Shown here piece by piece: positions 9,320 to 18,166 of a DNA stretch of 64,000 nt; within the stretch, counting starts at the first letter, position 1, and each line of letters starts with the position of its first letter. A program made the translations under genes and the position numbers. The notes beneath the pieces were generated by a model. That model was not told the origin of the DNA, did not search any database, and saw only the letters and a list, made by a program, of their open reading frames with translations. The DNA lies in assembly GCA_026004215.1 (NCBI GenBank), contig BPIR01000003.1, positions 376,879 through 440,878 of the forward strand, written 5' to 3'. The stretch is from Candidatus Binatia bacterium. GTDB taxonomy: Bacteria > Desulfobacterota > Binatia > HRBIN30.

Positions 9320-10210
9320 TCAGAGAAACTCGTCGCCCCTGTATCGCTTCAAGAGGCCGTCGTAGGCGTCAATGCGACGGTCGCGCAAGAAAGGCCAATG
9401 TCGTCGGGTCTCTTCGATTGCCTGGCGGTTACACTCGAACAGGAGCACCTCCTCCTGTTCGTGGGAAGCTTGGCTCAGGACACGGCCAAACGGGTCGCAC
9501 GCAAAGGAACCGCCCCAGAACTCGAGGTTGTCTTCCGTACCGACGCGATTGCAGGCAGCCACGAACAATCCGTTCGCGATGGCATGGGCTCGCTGGATGG
9601 TTTGCCATGCGGAGTATTGATCGGCGCCGTGTTCGCGCTTTTCCTGCGGGTGCCAACCGATGGCTGTCGGGTACAGGAGCAACTCGGCACCGCTCAATGC
9701 GGCTAGCCGGGCGGCTTCTGGAAACCACTGATCCCAGCAAACCAACACGCTGATGTTCCAGTCCGATACGGTGAAGACCCGCACTCCGAGGTCTCCAGGC
9801 GTAAAGTAGTACTTCTCGAAGTACAAAGGATCGTGCGGGATGTGCAGCTTGCGGTACACGCCGGCAAGCGTGCCATCGGCATGTAGGACCACCGCCGTGT
9901 TGTGGTAAAGGCCGGCTGCTCTGCGCTCGAAGACCGAACCGATCACAGCCACTTGCGCGGCAGCGGCGGCACGAGCCAGCGCATCGGTCGTGGGGCCGGG
10001 AATGGATTCGGCGAGATCGAACAATTCGGGCACTTCGCGCTGGCAGAAGTACCGAGTCCGAAACAGCTCTGGAAGGCAAACCACGTGGGCCCCTCGGCCC
10101 GCAGCTTGGCGAACCAGTTCCACCGCCCGGCGGAGATTTTCCCCCGGGGCCTCGCTACAGCGCATTTGCGCCAGCGCTACGCGAAGCTCCGTCCCCTTGG
10201 GTATTGCCAT
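9320..10210 (-). CDS. aguB: N-carbamoylputrescine amidase
   Basis: A 296-residue nitrilase-superfamily amidase hydrolysing N-carbamoylputrescine to putrescine, CO2 and ammonia. The Glu-Lys-Cys triad is visible: E48 in CLPELF, K121 in YRKLHIPHDP, and C158 in VLVCWDQWFPEAAR. PHDPLYFEKYYFTPGDLG and the closing motif RRHWPFLRDRRIDAY are characteristic of the AguB branch. It is the upstream gene of a two-gene operon with aguA. The start at 10210 gives a standard N-terminus (AIPKGTELRVALAQMRC). No strong Shine-Dalgarno is seen. Confidence 0.95.
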   Translation of the reverse strand: MAIPKGTELRVALAQMRCSEAPGENLRRAVELVRQAAGRGAHVVCLPELFRTRYFCQREVPELFDLAESIPGPTTDALARAAAAAQVAVIGSVFERRAAGLYHNTAVVLHADGTLAGVYRKLHIPHDPLYFEKYYFTPGDLGVRVFTVSDWNISVLVCWDQWFPEAARLAALSGAELLLYPTAIGWHPQEKREHGADQYSAWQTIQRAHAIANGLFVAACNRVGTEDNLEFWGGSFACDPFGRVLSQASHEQEEVLLFECNRQAIEETRRHWPFLRDRRIDAYDGLLKRYRGDEFL

Positions 10211-10314
10211 GGAGCGAAGCGATTAAGCAGGCACAGCGCGGAATGCAAGGAGAGCCTGCGTGCGTGCGAAAGAACGACGAGAGGCCCAGTGCAAGCCCTT
10301 GCGGGCATCTGACC

Positions 10315-10719
10315 TCACACTTCGAGCCGATTCCGGCGCGGGCGTTCGTCGAAGCTGATCTTCCCGGGTCCACGCGCAACCAGCCCCAGGAGCCCGCCCA
10401 GAATGGCCAGGTTTTTGAGGAATTGGATGGTCTGGTCTTCGGGATGCTGGACGACCAGATTTGTGTGATACACAACCGTGACGACAAGCAACCAAGCGAC
10501 AAGAACAGTAGCCGCCGCCCGTGTGCGCACGCCGATTGCGATCGCTAGCCCCCCCAACACTTCGATGAGAATCGTTGCGATGAGCGCTGCCTCGGGCAAT
10601 GGAACCCGGTGTTGTGCCATGCCTTCAGCCACTTTCGTAAAGTTCGGTATTTTGTTGAGCCCGGCCAGGATAAAGATCAACGCCAACAGCACCCGTCCCA
10701 ACAGCTCTATGATTGCCAT
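10315..10719 (-). CDS. DoxX-family membrane protein
   Basis: A 134-residue integral membrane protein of the DoxX/SURF4-like family with four predicted hydrophobic helices: LLGRVLLALIFILAGLNKI, then AALIATILIEVLGGLAIAI, then AAATVLVAWLLVVTVVYH, then the C-terminal segment near FLKNLAILGGLLGLVARGPG. The ATG at 10719 is chosen because GGAGG lies about 6 bases upstream; the longer frame to 10788 has no comparable site. Family members are linked to quinone/redox reactions or membrane integrity, but no reaction can be assigned. It sits between the aguBA pair and the divergent PpiC-type gene. Confidence 0.85.
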   Translation of the reverse strand: MAIIELLGRVLLALIFILAGLNKIPNFTKVAEGMAQHRVPLPEAALIATILIEVLGGLAIAIGVRTRAAATVLVAWLLVVTVVYHTNLVVQHPEDQTIQFLKNLAILGGLLGLVARGPGKISFDERPRRNRLEV

Positions 10720-10861
10720 GGGCCACCTCCGTTCCGTTTCATCCGCAGCTCCGCCAACTTGCTCCGATTTGGGCTGCATTGCAACCAAAGGGCGCGGTCA
10801 GCCTTGCCCGCCTTCGGATGCGATGCTGAAGATTGGGGCGGGACGAATCGAGGGATTGTTC

Positions 10862-11815
10862 ATGGCCTGGCGTCGGTACCGCGGCTGGCTCGTGCGTTGG
10901 ATGTGGATCTTGTACGCCCTTGCGTCCGCAAGTGCAGCGGCTCGGGCGCAATTGCCGGATGGTGCCGCCGCAATCGTCAACGGCGTTGCGATCTCGCGCA
11001 AGGCCGTGCGCGAAATCGTCATGGGAATTGCCTCGCTCCAAGGTGAGGAAGAGCACCGCACGCACGGGAAAGAATGGGAGCAGTCGGCGCTGGAATCGCT
11101 GATCGATTTCGAGCTCTTGTTCCAGGAGGCCAGACGCCAGGGGGTAACGGTGACTCCGGAAGAGATCGACAAAGAAATCGAACGCTCCCAGCGCAAATTT
11201 GGAGACGAACGAGAGTGGCGGCGGGTGCTAAGCGAGCGCGGTTGGACGATCGAAGACCTCCGCAAGGATACGGAGCGGATGCTGACGGTACAGCGGTTTT
11301 TGGAAACCGTCGTATGGCGCCACGCCGAGGTGAGCGCCGAGGCGATCGAAAAGTTTTACGAAAAGAACCAGAACGATTTCCGGCACCCGTCGCAGGTGCG
11401 TTTGCGCCACGCCGTAATCCGGCCGCGCGGAACGGACGAACCGGCTTGGCGTGCGGCCCAGCGCGAAGCGGAACAGGTGCGCGCGCGTTGGCGCGAGGTG
11501 AACGTAGCCGGGCGATCCTCGGCAGCGCCGATTCCGCAATTGGGTGAAGATCTCGGCTGGGTGAGTCCCGGGGAGCTCGAACCGGACGTGGAAGCCGTAG
11601 TTTTCGGGTTGGCTCCCGGCGAAGTGTCCGAGCCTTTGAGGCGCCCGGATGGAATGCATCTCTTTGCTGTCACGGCACGCCGCGAGGAGGGAACGATTTC
11701 GCTCGAAGATGCGCGGCCGAAAATCGAGGCCGTGCTCCGCAAGCGGGAACGGCAGCGTTTGCGCGACGAGCTCGTGGCTCGACTGCGCCAGCAGGCGGAC
11801 ATTCGATATCGGTGA
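10862..11815 (+). CDS. SurA/PpiC-type periplasmic peptidyl-prolyl isomerase
   Basis: A 317-residue exported protein. The leader (residues 1-32, hydrophobic WILYALASASAAARA) is followed by AAIVNGVAISRKAVREIV, the signature of SurA_N chaperone domains. A helical chaperone region (about 60-165) rich in E/R follows. A parvulin-type rotamase domain spans about 170-285 (QVRLRHAVIR; LGEDLGWVSPGEL; VFGLAPGEVSEPLRRPDGMHLF), in which the W-V and G-E-V-S-E-P elements are typical. It probably assists folding of outer-membrane proteins. The ATG at 10862 follows a GAGGG site about 8 bases upstream; the open frame further upstream to 10478 overlaps the divergent DoxX gene and is not used. Confidence 0.88.
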   Translation: MAWRRYRGWLVRWMWILYALASASAAARAQLPDGAAAIVNGVAISRKAVREIVMGIASLQGEEEHRTHGKEWEQSALESLIDFELLFQEARRQGVTVTPEEIDKEIERSQRKFGDEREWRRVLSERGWTIEDLRKDTERMLTVQRFLETVVWRHAEVSAEAIEKFYEKNQNDFRHPSQVRLRHAVIRPRGTDEPAWRAAQREAEQVRARWREVNVAGRSSAAPIPQLGEDLGWVSPGELEPDVEAVVFGLAPGEVSEPLRRPDGMHLFAVTARREEGTISLEDARPKIEAVLRKRERQRLRDELVARLRQQADIRYR

Positions 11816-11920
11816 GCCCAGAAACGGCCGGCGCAGCGGAGCCTCTCATGGGGCATGGGAAACTTGCTCTGGCTGAGGGCGCATGACAAGAACCGGAATT
11901 GTCGAGTGCAGTGAGGCCGA

Positions 11921-12742
11921 ATGGATCGCGCGGCAGGCTTGGGGATTTCTGTTGTCATTCCTGCGTACAATGCGGCTGCCGAACTGGCAGATACCGTCGC
12001 GAAAGTGCGTGGTGAACTGGCAGCCCTGGAGCTGCCTCTGGAGATTCTCGTCGTGGATGACGGGAGCACGGACGGCACGACGGAGGTGGCCGCCCGAACC
12101 CGCGGCGTGCGTCTCGTGCGCGGCTCGTTCAATCGCGGCAAGGGATGGGCGGTGTGGCGGGGGGTGATGCGGTCATCGTTCCCGGTCGTTTGTTTTACCG
12201 ACGCCGACGCTCCGTTTCTCTCGGGGAGCTACCGCGCGGTGGTCGAGCCGGTGGTGCGCGGCGCACCGTTCGTGATCGGTTCGCGGAGGTTAGCGGGCTC
12301 GGAAATGCTCGTCAGCATGACTGCGCTGAACTACGCGGCGCGACGCCATTTGATTGGCATTAGCTTCAACCGCTTTGTGCGTTGGATTCTGCCTTTGACC
12401 ATCACCGACACGCAGTGCGGTTTGAAGGCCTTCCAGCGCTCGGTCGGAGTGGAACTTTGCCAGCGCATACGATCGCTGCGTTACCTCTTCGACGTAGAAC
12501 TTTTACTGGCAGCACATGCTTTGTCGGTGCCGATCCGGGAGGTTCCCGTGTCGGTAGCGTACCGCGATCGCAAGACCTCTCTGAGGTTGTTTCGCGAAAG
12601 TGTCCTGATGGGGGCGGGCCTTTTGGCCATCGCCTGGCGGGCATATCGCGGAGCCTATTTGCAGCCAAACCCCAAGCTGCGCGACTTAGAGGTGCAGGAA
12701 AGCGAATTGGTGTCGGAGGCGGTGAGCTCGTCTGCCCGTTGA
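11921..12742 (+). CDS. Family 2 glycosyltransferase (dolichyl/polyprenyl-phosphate sugar transferase-like)
   Basis: A 273-residue GT-A fold enzyme. ISVVIPAYNAAAELADTV is the nucleotide-sugar binding start. Next come LVVDDGSTDGT and the DxD-type metal motif in CFTDADAPF. The acceptor-side block TDTQCGLKAFQRSVG with YLFDVELLLAAH is typical of the Alg5/DPM-like branch that loads a sugar onto a polyprenyl phosphate. There is no C-terminal membrane domain, as is usual for Alg5-like enzymes. The likely role is supplying a lipid-linked sugar for envelope glycans; sugar and acceptor are not known. Confidence 0.87.
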   Translation: MDRAAGLGISVVIPAYNAAAELADTVAKVRGELAALELPLEILVVDDGSTDGTTEVAARTRGVRLVRGSFNRGKGWAVWRGVMRSSFPVVCFTDADAPFLSGSYRAVVEPVVRGAPFVIGSRRLAGSEMLVSMTALNYAARRHLIGISFNRFVRWILPLTITDTQCGLKAFQRSVGVELCQRIRSLRYLFDVELLLAAHALSVPIREVPVSVAYRDRKTSLRLFRESVLMGAGLLAIAWRAYRGAYLQPNPKLRDLEVQESELVSEAVSSSAR

Positions 12743-12773
12743 TGGTCGAGACAGACGAGAAGCGGGGACGTCT

Positions 12774-13559
12774 TCATTCTCCAGTGAACCGTGCCGGACG
12801 TTTTTCCCGCAAGGCCTGCAACGCCTCTGCGTGATCTCTGGTAGCGTACAGGTAGTTCAAAGCGAGCGATTCGAGCCGAAGCTGGGACGGGAAGGAACTT
12901 TCCAGGCCCTCGTACAGCGCCTGTCGGGTAAACCGTAAGGAAAGGGGTGCACACTCGGCAATCTCATTGGCGAGGGCGAGGGCTTCGTCGAGCGCCTTCC
13001 CTTCCGCGGTCATGCGGTTAATCAAGCCCCACTCGGCCAACTGCGAGGCGGGGTACATTTTGCCGGTGAACAAGAGTTCGCTGGCGCGCGCGATGCCAAC
13101 CAACCGCGGCAGAATGTAAGTGGAGCCGAGTTCCGCCATCAGTCCCAGTCGCGCAAAGAGAAAACCGATCTTCGTCTCGCTGCTGGCCACGCGAAGGTCG
13201 CACAGCAGTGCCATGGTAGCACCCACGCCGAGCGCGTAGCCGTGTAGGGCCGCAATCACGGGCTTCGAGAACTGCCGCAAAAGAAGCGGAAAGGCCTCGC
13301 TGCGCGTCAGCCCGCCTTCGCGTGTACCGCTGTCGACCTGGGATCGAAAGAAATCCAAGTCCGCCCCGGAACAAAAGGCTCGTCCGGCCCCGTGCAACAC
13401 CACGGTCCTCACGGTGCCATCCGCATCGAGTTCTTGGAAAGCCTCGAGCAGCTCGCGGCCCATCGTAGGGGTCCAGGCGTTGAGCCTCTCGGGTCGGTTC
13501 AACTGGACCATGGCCACGGAACCTTGACGTTCTACCCGCAATGTTTCGTAGGGGTGCAT
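12774..13559 (-). CDS. Enoyl-CoA hydratase/isomerase family protein
   Basis: A 261-residue crotonase-fold protein. The N-terminal LNRPERLNAWTPTMGREL and the oxyanion-hole loop VVLHGAGRAFCSGADLDFF are clear. The second oxyanion segment is ALHGYALGVGATMALLCDLRV, followed by the active-site region LGLMAELGSTYILPRLVG; a Glu in this region (AELGS) fits the catalytic Glu of hydratases/isomerases. The ATG at 13559 has AGGAGG about 5 bases upstream. It acts on an acyl-CoA, in beta-oxidation or degradation of branched/aromatic compounds; the precise substrate cannot be read. Confidence 0.9.
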   Translation of the reverse strand: MHPYETLRVERQGSVAMVQLNRPERLNAWTPTMGRELLEAFQELDADGTVRTVVLHGAGRAFCSGADLDFFRSQVDSGTREGGLTRSEAFPLLLRQFSKPVIAALHGYALGVGATMALLCDLRVASSETKIGFLFARLGLMAELGSTYILPRLVGIARASELLFTGKMYPASQLAEWGLINRMTAEGKALDEALALANEIAECAPLSLRFTRQALYEGLESSFPSQLRLESLALNYLYATRDHAEALQALREKRPARFTGE

Positions 13560-13680
13560 CCTTGCCTCCTGTGGTGGTGATGTTTCGTTCGAAGACTCGA
13601 GACAGCCGCGCTGTCACGGCACGAGTATACGAGCGGCCAATCGTGTTCCACTTTAAATGCGTGCAGGCTATGGGGGGCGC

Positions 13681-14952
13681 ATGAACGTTCGGGACTGGAG
13701 GTGGAGTTGCGATTCGCTGGTCGCCTTGGCGGGTGCGACCGATTCGGGCGCGACCATCTTTGCGAAGAACAGCGACCGACCTGCCTGGGAGTGCCAACCG
13801 CTTTGCGATGTGCCGCGGGTGGAACACGGTGGCGATGCGTGGGTGCAATGTACGTACATCCGAGTGCGCCAAGCTCGCGTGACGTACCGGGTAATTGGTT
13901 CGCGCCCGTACTGGGGTTGGGGTTTCGAGCATGGCGTCAACGAACACGGCGTAGCCATCGGCAACCACACTGTGTTCACGAAAGAGCCGGTGGCCCCTTC
14001 CGGGCTCACGGGCATGGACCTAGTGCGGTTGGGTTTAGAGCGCGCGCAAACGGCAAGCGAAGCTGTGCAAGTGATGGCCGAGCTGCTGGCCACGTATGGG
14101 CAGGGTGGTTCGGGCTTTGCGGACAAGGACTGGCCCTACCACAACTCCTTCCTCGTGGCCGATGCGCGCGAAGCGTACGTGTGGGAAACCTCGGGCGCAC
14201 ATTGGGCACTGCGACGGGTGCGCGACGTGGCAAGTGTTTCCAACCATCTCACCATTGGGAGCGATTGGGATGAACTCGGTCCCGACACGCTGTCTTATGC
14301 TGTTTCGCAAGGGTGGTGGCCCGAAGAAACGAGCGAGCGGTTCGACTTTGCGAGGGCCTATCGCGACACGACAATGGCTCCCGAAGTTATTTCCAGCGGG
14401 CGCTATGCACGGACGTGCCGGCTCCTCGAAAGTGCCCGGACCGGCGTGCGGGCTTCCGACGTTCGAAATTGGATGCGAGACCACTATGGGCGAAAAGATC
14501 CGCAGAGCGGCTTGAGCCCGGCGGATCCAGAATACTTCTCCGTTTGTATGCACGCTGACCCCGTGGGTACGACGACGGCGAGCGTCGTCGCTGAACTCGC
14601 GCCCGATCCCCGCCAGACGGTCGTGTGGGTTTGCATGGGCGCTCCCTGCAGCGGAATTTACTTGCCGCTGTTTTTGGATGTGCCGATCCCCGAAGCGCTC
14701 ACTCGCGGTAGCGCGGAGTACTCCGACGACTCCGCGTGGTGGCGGAGCCATCGGTTGCTGGAGTTAGTTCAACAGAGCTGGGAGAGTCGGCTTCCGATCG
14801 TCCGCGCGGCGTTCGACCCGCTGGAAGAAGCACTCGCGTCGCAGATTTCGGAGCTCAAGGCAGCGAGCCGGGAGGAGCGAGAGGCGTTGGTCCAAGCGGC
14901 TGCGGAGGAGGCGCTGGAGGTGCTGGCAGACTTGGTTCGCCGCCTGAGTTGA
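13681..14952 (+). CDS. Secernin-like C69/U34-family N-terminal nucleophile peptidase
   Basis: A 423-residue protein with the family's N-terminal signature: WSCDSLVALAGAT, then GATIFAKNSDRPAWECQPL. The Cys at about residue 10 would be the N-terminal nucleophile after processing. GVNEHGVAIGNHTVF, LTGMDLVRLGLERA and the NSFLVADAREAYVWETSG block are all typical of secernins and C69 dipeptidases. It probably cleaves dipeptides or other amide bonds. The ATG at 13681 is preferred (G-rich tract just upstream, and the Cys close to the N-terminus as expected); an ATG at 13657 is the alternative. Its last 98 bases overlap the convergent L,D-transpeptidase gene. Confidence 0.82.
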   Translation: MNVRDWRWSCDSLVALAGATDSGATIFAKNSDRPAWECQPLCDVPRVEHGGDAWVQCTYIRVRQARVTYRVIGSRPYWGWGFEHGVNEHGVAIGNHTVFTKEPVAPSGLTGMDLVRLGLERAQTASEAVQVMAELLATYGQGGSGFADKDWPYHNSFLVADAREAYVWETSGAHWALRRVRDVASVSNHLTIGSDWDELGPDTLSYAVSQGWWPEETSERFDFARAYRDTTMAPEVISSGRYARTCRLLESARTGVRASDVRNWMRDHYGRKDPQSGLSPADPEYFSVCMHADPVGTTTASVVAELAPDPRQTVVWVCMGAPCSGIYLPLFLDVPIPEALTRGSAEYSDDSAWWRSHRLLELVQQSWESRLPIVRAAFDPLEEALASQISELKAASREEREALVQAAAEEALEVLADLVRRLS

Positions 14953-16024
14953 GGGAAGCGGATGCTTCCTGGCCTCTACTGGAATCATCCTCCGCGAGGG
15001 AGTTTTGGTTCGTGATGTCCACCGCGACCCCCCAGCGGCCGCTGAGCGCTTGCTCCGCCAAAGGCCAATGCACCCCCTCGGACAATCTTGCGCTGCGTAA
15101 GGTTTGCTCGAATTCCGCGCCGGTCGGGAGTTCGGGATGGTCGAATACCTCGAGGAAGATCCGGCCGGCGCTGGTACGAGCCAAGCGCACGGGTTCGTCC
15201 ACGATGGCGACCGGTGTTCCGTCTGGCACCTCGTTAAACAATCGCTCGACGTGTTCGTTGTGCAAACGAATGCAGCCGTGCGTGGCGTAGCGGCCCACAC
15301 TCCAAGGGGCATTGGTGCCGTGCAGCCCGATGCCTGGCGCCGAAAGTTGGATCCAGTACTTACCCAACGGGTTGTCCGGTCCGGGCGGTACGCGCGATCG
15401 TACACGTTGGCCAGCAGCCTGCATCTCGCGTTGAATCGAAGGTGGTACATACCAAGTGGGGTCTCGCCGGCGGCCGGTGATCCGGTAAACTCCGGCGGGA
15501 GTTTCCCAAGCCGGGCGCCCTGCTGCAATGGGGTACGTCGCCAGCAGGTTTCCTTCGCGAAGCCAGTACAGGCGCAGCAAGCGCAGATCCACGACGAGAC
15601 CGGTATCGAAGGGGGCAGGAACGATATGCTGGTCGGATAAAATAAGCTCCTGGCCGATCTGGAGCCTGCGCGGATCCGTGATGTTGTTGCGGCGCAGGAT
15701 TGCGGGCACCGACACCCGGTATTTCCGGGCAAGGGCAATTGGCGTGTCCCCAGGAGCTACACGGTGACGAACCTCTCGTCCGATAACGAGGCGATAAACA
15801 GGCAGAAGAGCCGTCCCGGCTGGAGGTTGCGCCGGTGCAGCGGGAAGACTCGCGCTACCTTCCGGTGACGTGTCGGCAACTGCATTGGTGGGCCGTTCGC
15901 TAACCAGATCTGCCCGAGTGACAGCCGGCAGCACGCAAAGTGCACAGCATCCGAGAAGAATGGCAATGAAATGGCAGACAAAAAACGTCACTTTGCGCCA
16001 CAGTTCGGTCACGCGTGGTGCCAC
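14855..16024 (-). CDS. LysM-containing L,D-transpeptidase (YkuD)
   Basis: A 389-residue exported enzyme. It has a leader with a long hydrophobic core (FFVCHFIAILLGCCALCVLP), a Pro/Ala-rich spacer, a LysM peptidoglycan-binding domain (VAPGDTPIALARKYRVSVPA, then RRNNITDPRRLQIGQEL, about residues 88-130), and then a YkuD domain (about 140-270). Catalytic residues are visible as GLHGTNAPWSVG (His) and RYATHGCIRLHN (Cys). This fold forms 3-3 cross-links or attaches lipoproteins to peptidoglycan. The C-terminus is a Pro-rich tail (PAPPAPPPQPLGPTPL) encoded opposite the 3' end of the secernin-like gene. The start codon is GTG at 16024 and is moderately uncertain. Confidence 0.9.
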   Translation of the reverse strand: MAPRVTELWRKVTFFVCHFIAILLGCCALCVLPAVTRADLVSERPTNAVADTSPEGSASLPAAPAQPPAGTALLPVYRLVIGREVRHRVAPGDTPIALARKYRVSVPAILRRNNITDPRRLQIGQELILSDQHIVPAPFDTGLVVDLRLLRLYWLREGNLLATYPIAAGRPAWETPAGVYRITGRRRDPTWYVPPSIQREMQAAGQRVRSRVPPGPDNPLGKYWIQLSAPGIGLHGTNAPWSVGRYATHGCIRLHNEHVERLFNEVPDGTPVAIVDEPVRLARTSAGRIFLEVFDHPELPTGAEFEQTLRSARLSEGVHWPLAEQALSGRWGVAVDITNQNSLAEDDSSRGQEASASLNSGGEPSLPAPPAPPPQPLGPTPLAPPGSLP

Positions 16025-16098
16025 TATTCAACCCCGAGGGGTGACACAAGTGGGCACAGTTTTGGCTGAACATTGCCTTTGTCAGCTCCGGAGGATCC

Positions 16099-16314
16099 AT
16101 GAACGAGGTTATCCAAGGCGTGTTGGCGTACTTCGAGTTGCACCCCGATCACGGGCTGGGTCTCATCGGGGTGATCATCGGCGCATACTACTTGCTCAAC
16201 TACCGGCCGCGAATGGTTCGCGACGCGGAGCGTCGGCTGGCGGAGCTGCGCGAAGAGCGCGCGAACCTATATCGGGGCTTGCGCCCACCGAACGGCGCCT
16301 CGCATCTACGTTAA
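16099..16314 (+). CDS. Small membrane protein with coiled tail
   Basis: A 71-residue protein. The ATG follows GGAGGATCC, a strong Shine-Dalgarno. It has one membrane segment (residues about 16-34, GLGLIGVIIGAYYLLNYRP) followed by a charged helical tail rich in E and R (VRDAERRLAELREERANLY). No family recognised. The good ribosome site and the single-helix-plus-coil layout support a real gene. It stands alone between the divergent L,D-transpeptidase gene and the lipoprotein hydrolase gene. Confidence 0.6.
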   Translation: MNEVIQGVLAYFELHPDHGLGLIGVIIGAYYLLNYRPRMVRDAERRLAELREERANLYRGLRPPNGASHLR

Positions 16315-16483
16315 ATCGTTAGCGCGTAGCCGCTCCCTGCTGTCGCAAGCGGCTTCCCTAGTTCGGCAGATTCGCGGCCAAACGAGTCTGCCGTGCCTTT
16401 TCTCGGCGATCGATCTCGATCATACTGCAGGGGTCGAAACACAGTGTCTGTGCGTGAAAGATGTTCGGAGTTGGGAGGGGACA

Positions 16484-18142
16484 GTGATACGAGCCCTGGT
16501 TTTTTGCGTGGCGGTTCTGGGGTGGTGCGCCGCTTTTTTTGGATGCGGGGACGACGGGGAGGGTGCACTGGACGAGGCGGCCGTTGCGGCCGAGCTCGTT
16601 TTGGTCCCCGGCGCGACGGCGCCTCCTAACCCGGTCGCCAACGTGGCCACACCGCCGGAACTGAATTTTGCGAGGGCGGTGGTGTACCAGCATCGTCACC
16701 GCGCCGATCAAGAGATCGACAAAGTGTTGATTTGCATGCCGGGTTTTTTAGGCGGCGCCAACGACTTCGATTACTTGGCGCGCCGACTGATCGCACGCAG
16801 TGCCGGTCGGGTGGCTGTTTGGGCGGTGGATCGCCGATCCAACGCGCTCGAAGACCATTGGGGACTCGATCTTGCCGAGCGAGAGCGCAGCCCCGATTTG
16901 GCAAAGGCCTACTACTTCCAGGGGGCGGAGCTCGGCGAAAGAAGGTTTCAAGGATTCTTGCGTGCCGAGCAATTGCGTTTTCTCTCGGAGTGGGGTTTGC
17001 GCGTTCATGTCGAAGACCTCGACGCGCTGGTACGCGCTGCTTGGCGTCGCTACCCGCGCGCGGCGCTGTTTTTGGCGGGGCACTCGCTCGGGGCATCGAT
17101 CGTTCCCATTTACGCCGCGTGGGATTTTGGCAGGTATGCAGGATACGAGCTGCTCTCCGGAATTGTGCTGCTGGAAGGGGCTCCGAACGTGGGGGCAGCA
17201 CCGCCCTCGCAGCAGGCGTACGAAACCACTGGCGTCGGAGGTGGGTTGACGCGAGTGAGCGTTCAAGCTTTGCGCAGCGGCAATCCGGTCAGTTCCTTGG
17301 AGCCGTTCGTATCCACAGATCTGTTTGTCACAGCGGAAATCTTGGGGATGCGGGCGAGCCCGGAGTTTGGAGAGGCGGAACAAATTTCGCCGGATGCCGA
17401 TTTGTATCGGGGGTTTTTCACGCTGTTGTTCGGATCCTCGGCAATCCCGCCGGCGACCAACCGTGCTGCTCTCGGGCTCGGATTCGACAATGATTTCCAG
17501 CCGCTCGCGTTTGCGCGCGTTTCCATTGGCAGCCTGACGGGAGGGGCGATTGGGCCCAATCCCAACGCACCGCTTTTGAGCCAGCTTTTGGGGCCGTTGG
17601 GGAACTTGCTCGCACCTTTGGATCCGCAAGCCACATACGATTGGCAACCGGCAGCCGCAGACCAAGCCGGCCAACTAGACCCCACACGGCTCGAGACGTT
17701 TGCCCGCTTGTTATACCGCGGGCCATCGAATTTCATTGAATGGTACTTCCCGGCACGACTGACCTTGGATGTGGGCGTGGCGAGCGGACTCAACGTGGCG
17801 CGCACCGGCGACTGGCGGCTGGAAGTCTATGGGCTAGCGGCGACGGAAAATGCGCGCGTGGATGTACCTGTGTTTGCCGTCGGAGGGACTCGGGGACTCT
17901 TATCGGACCTGAACCGCCTGAATCCGTACCGCGACGGGATTGCTCCACGGCTGCGCAACGGAGCGGTCCGCAGCGCCGCCCCGGATGGATTCCGCACGAT
18001 GTTGATGGAACGTTACGTTCACCTCGACGTCCTCACGGCGGACGACGAGCGCCCGGGTGGCAACGGTTTGTTCTCCGCGATGTTGGACTGGATGAACGCC
18101 GCCGAGCGTTTGGCGCCTCGGAGGACGGAGCTGACGCCCTGA
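16484..18142 (+). CDS. Lipoprotein alpha/beta hydrolase
   Basis: A 552-residue protein beginning at GTG 16484, which has GGGAGGGG about 4-8 bases upstream; the ATG at 16454 is the alternative. The leader ends CAAFFGC, a lipobox-like site followed by an acidic GDDGEG stretch, so an outer anchored location is likely. The hydrolase core shows VLICMPGFLGGANDFDYLAR (oxyanion strand), VWAVDRRSNALEDH, and the nucleophile elbow LFLAGHSLGAS (Ser about residue 209). A candidate acid is in the DVPVFAVGGTRG region and a candidate His in RYVHLDVL near the C-terminus. Substrate unknown; possibly a lipase or polyester hydrolase. It is distinct from the VolA-type lipase at 1664. Confidence 0.75.
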   Translation: MIRALVFCVAVLGWCAAFFGCGDDGEGALDEAAVAAELVLVPGATAPPNPVANVATPPELNFARAVVYQHRHRADQEIDKVLICMPGFLGGANDFDYLARRLIARSAGRVAVWAVDRRSNALEDHWGLDLAERERSPDLAKAYYFQGAELGERRFQGFLRAEQLRFLSEWGLRVHVEDLDALVRAAWRRYPRAALFLAGHSLGASIVPIYAAWDFGRYAGYELLSGIVLLEGAPNVGAAPPSQQAYETTGVGGGLTRVSVQALRSGNPVSSLEPFVSTDLFVTAEILGMRASPEFGEAEQISPDADLYRGFFTLLFGSSAIPPATNRAALGLGFDNDFQPLAFARVSIGSLTGGAIGPNPNAPLLSQLLGPLGNLLAPLDPQATYDWQPAAADQAGQLDPTRLETFARLLYRGPSNFIEWYFPARLTLDVGVASGLNVARTGDWRLEVYGLAATENARVDVPVFAVGGTRGLLSDLNRLNPYRDGIAPRLRNGAVRSAAPDGFRTMLMERYVHLDVLTADDERPGGNGLFSAMLDWMNAAERLAPRRTELTP

Positions 18143-18166
18143 CCAGGCGCCGCGCGGCCAGGAGCT

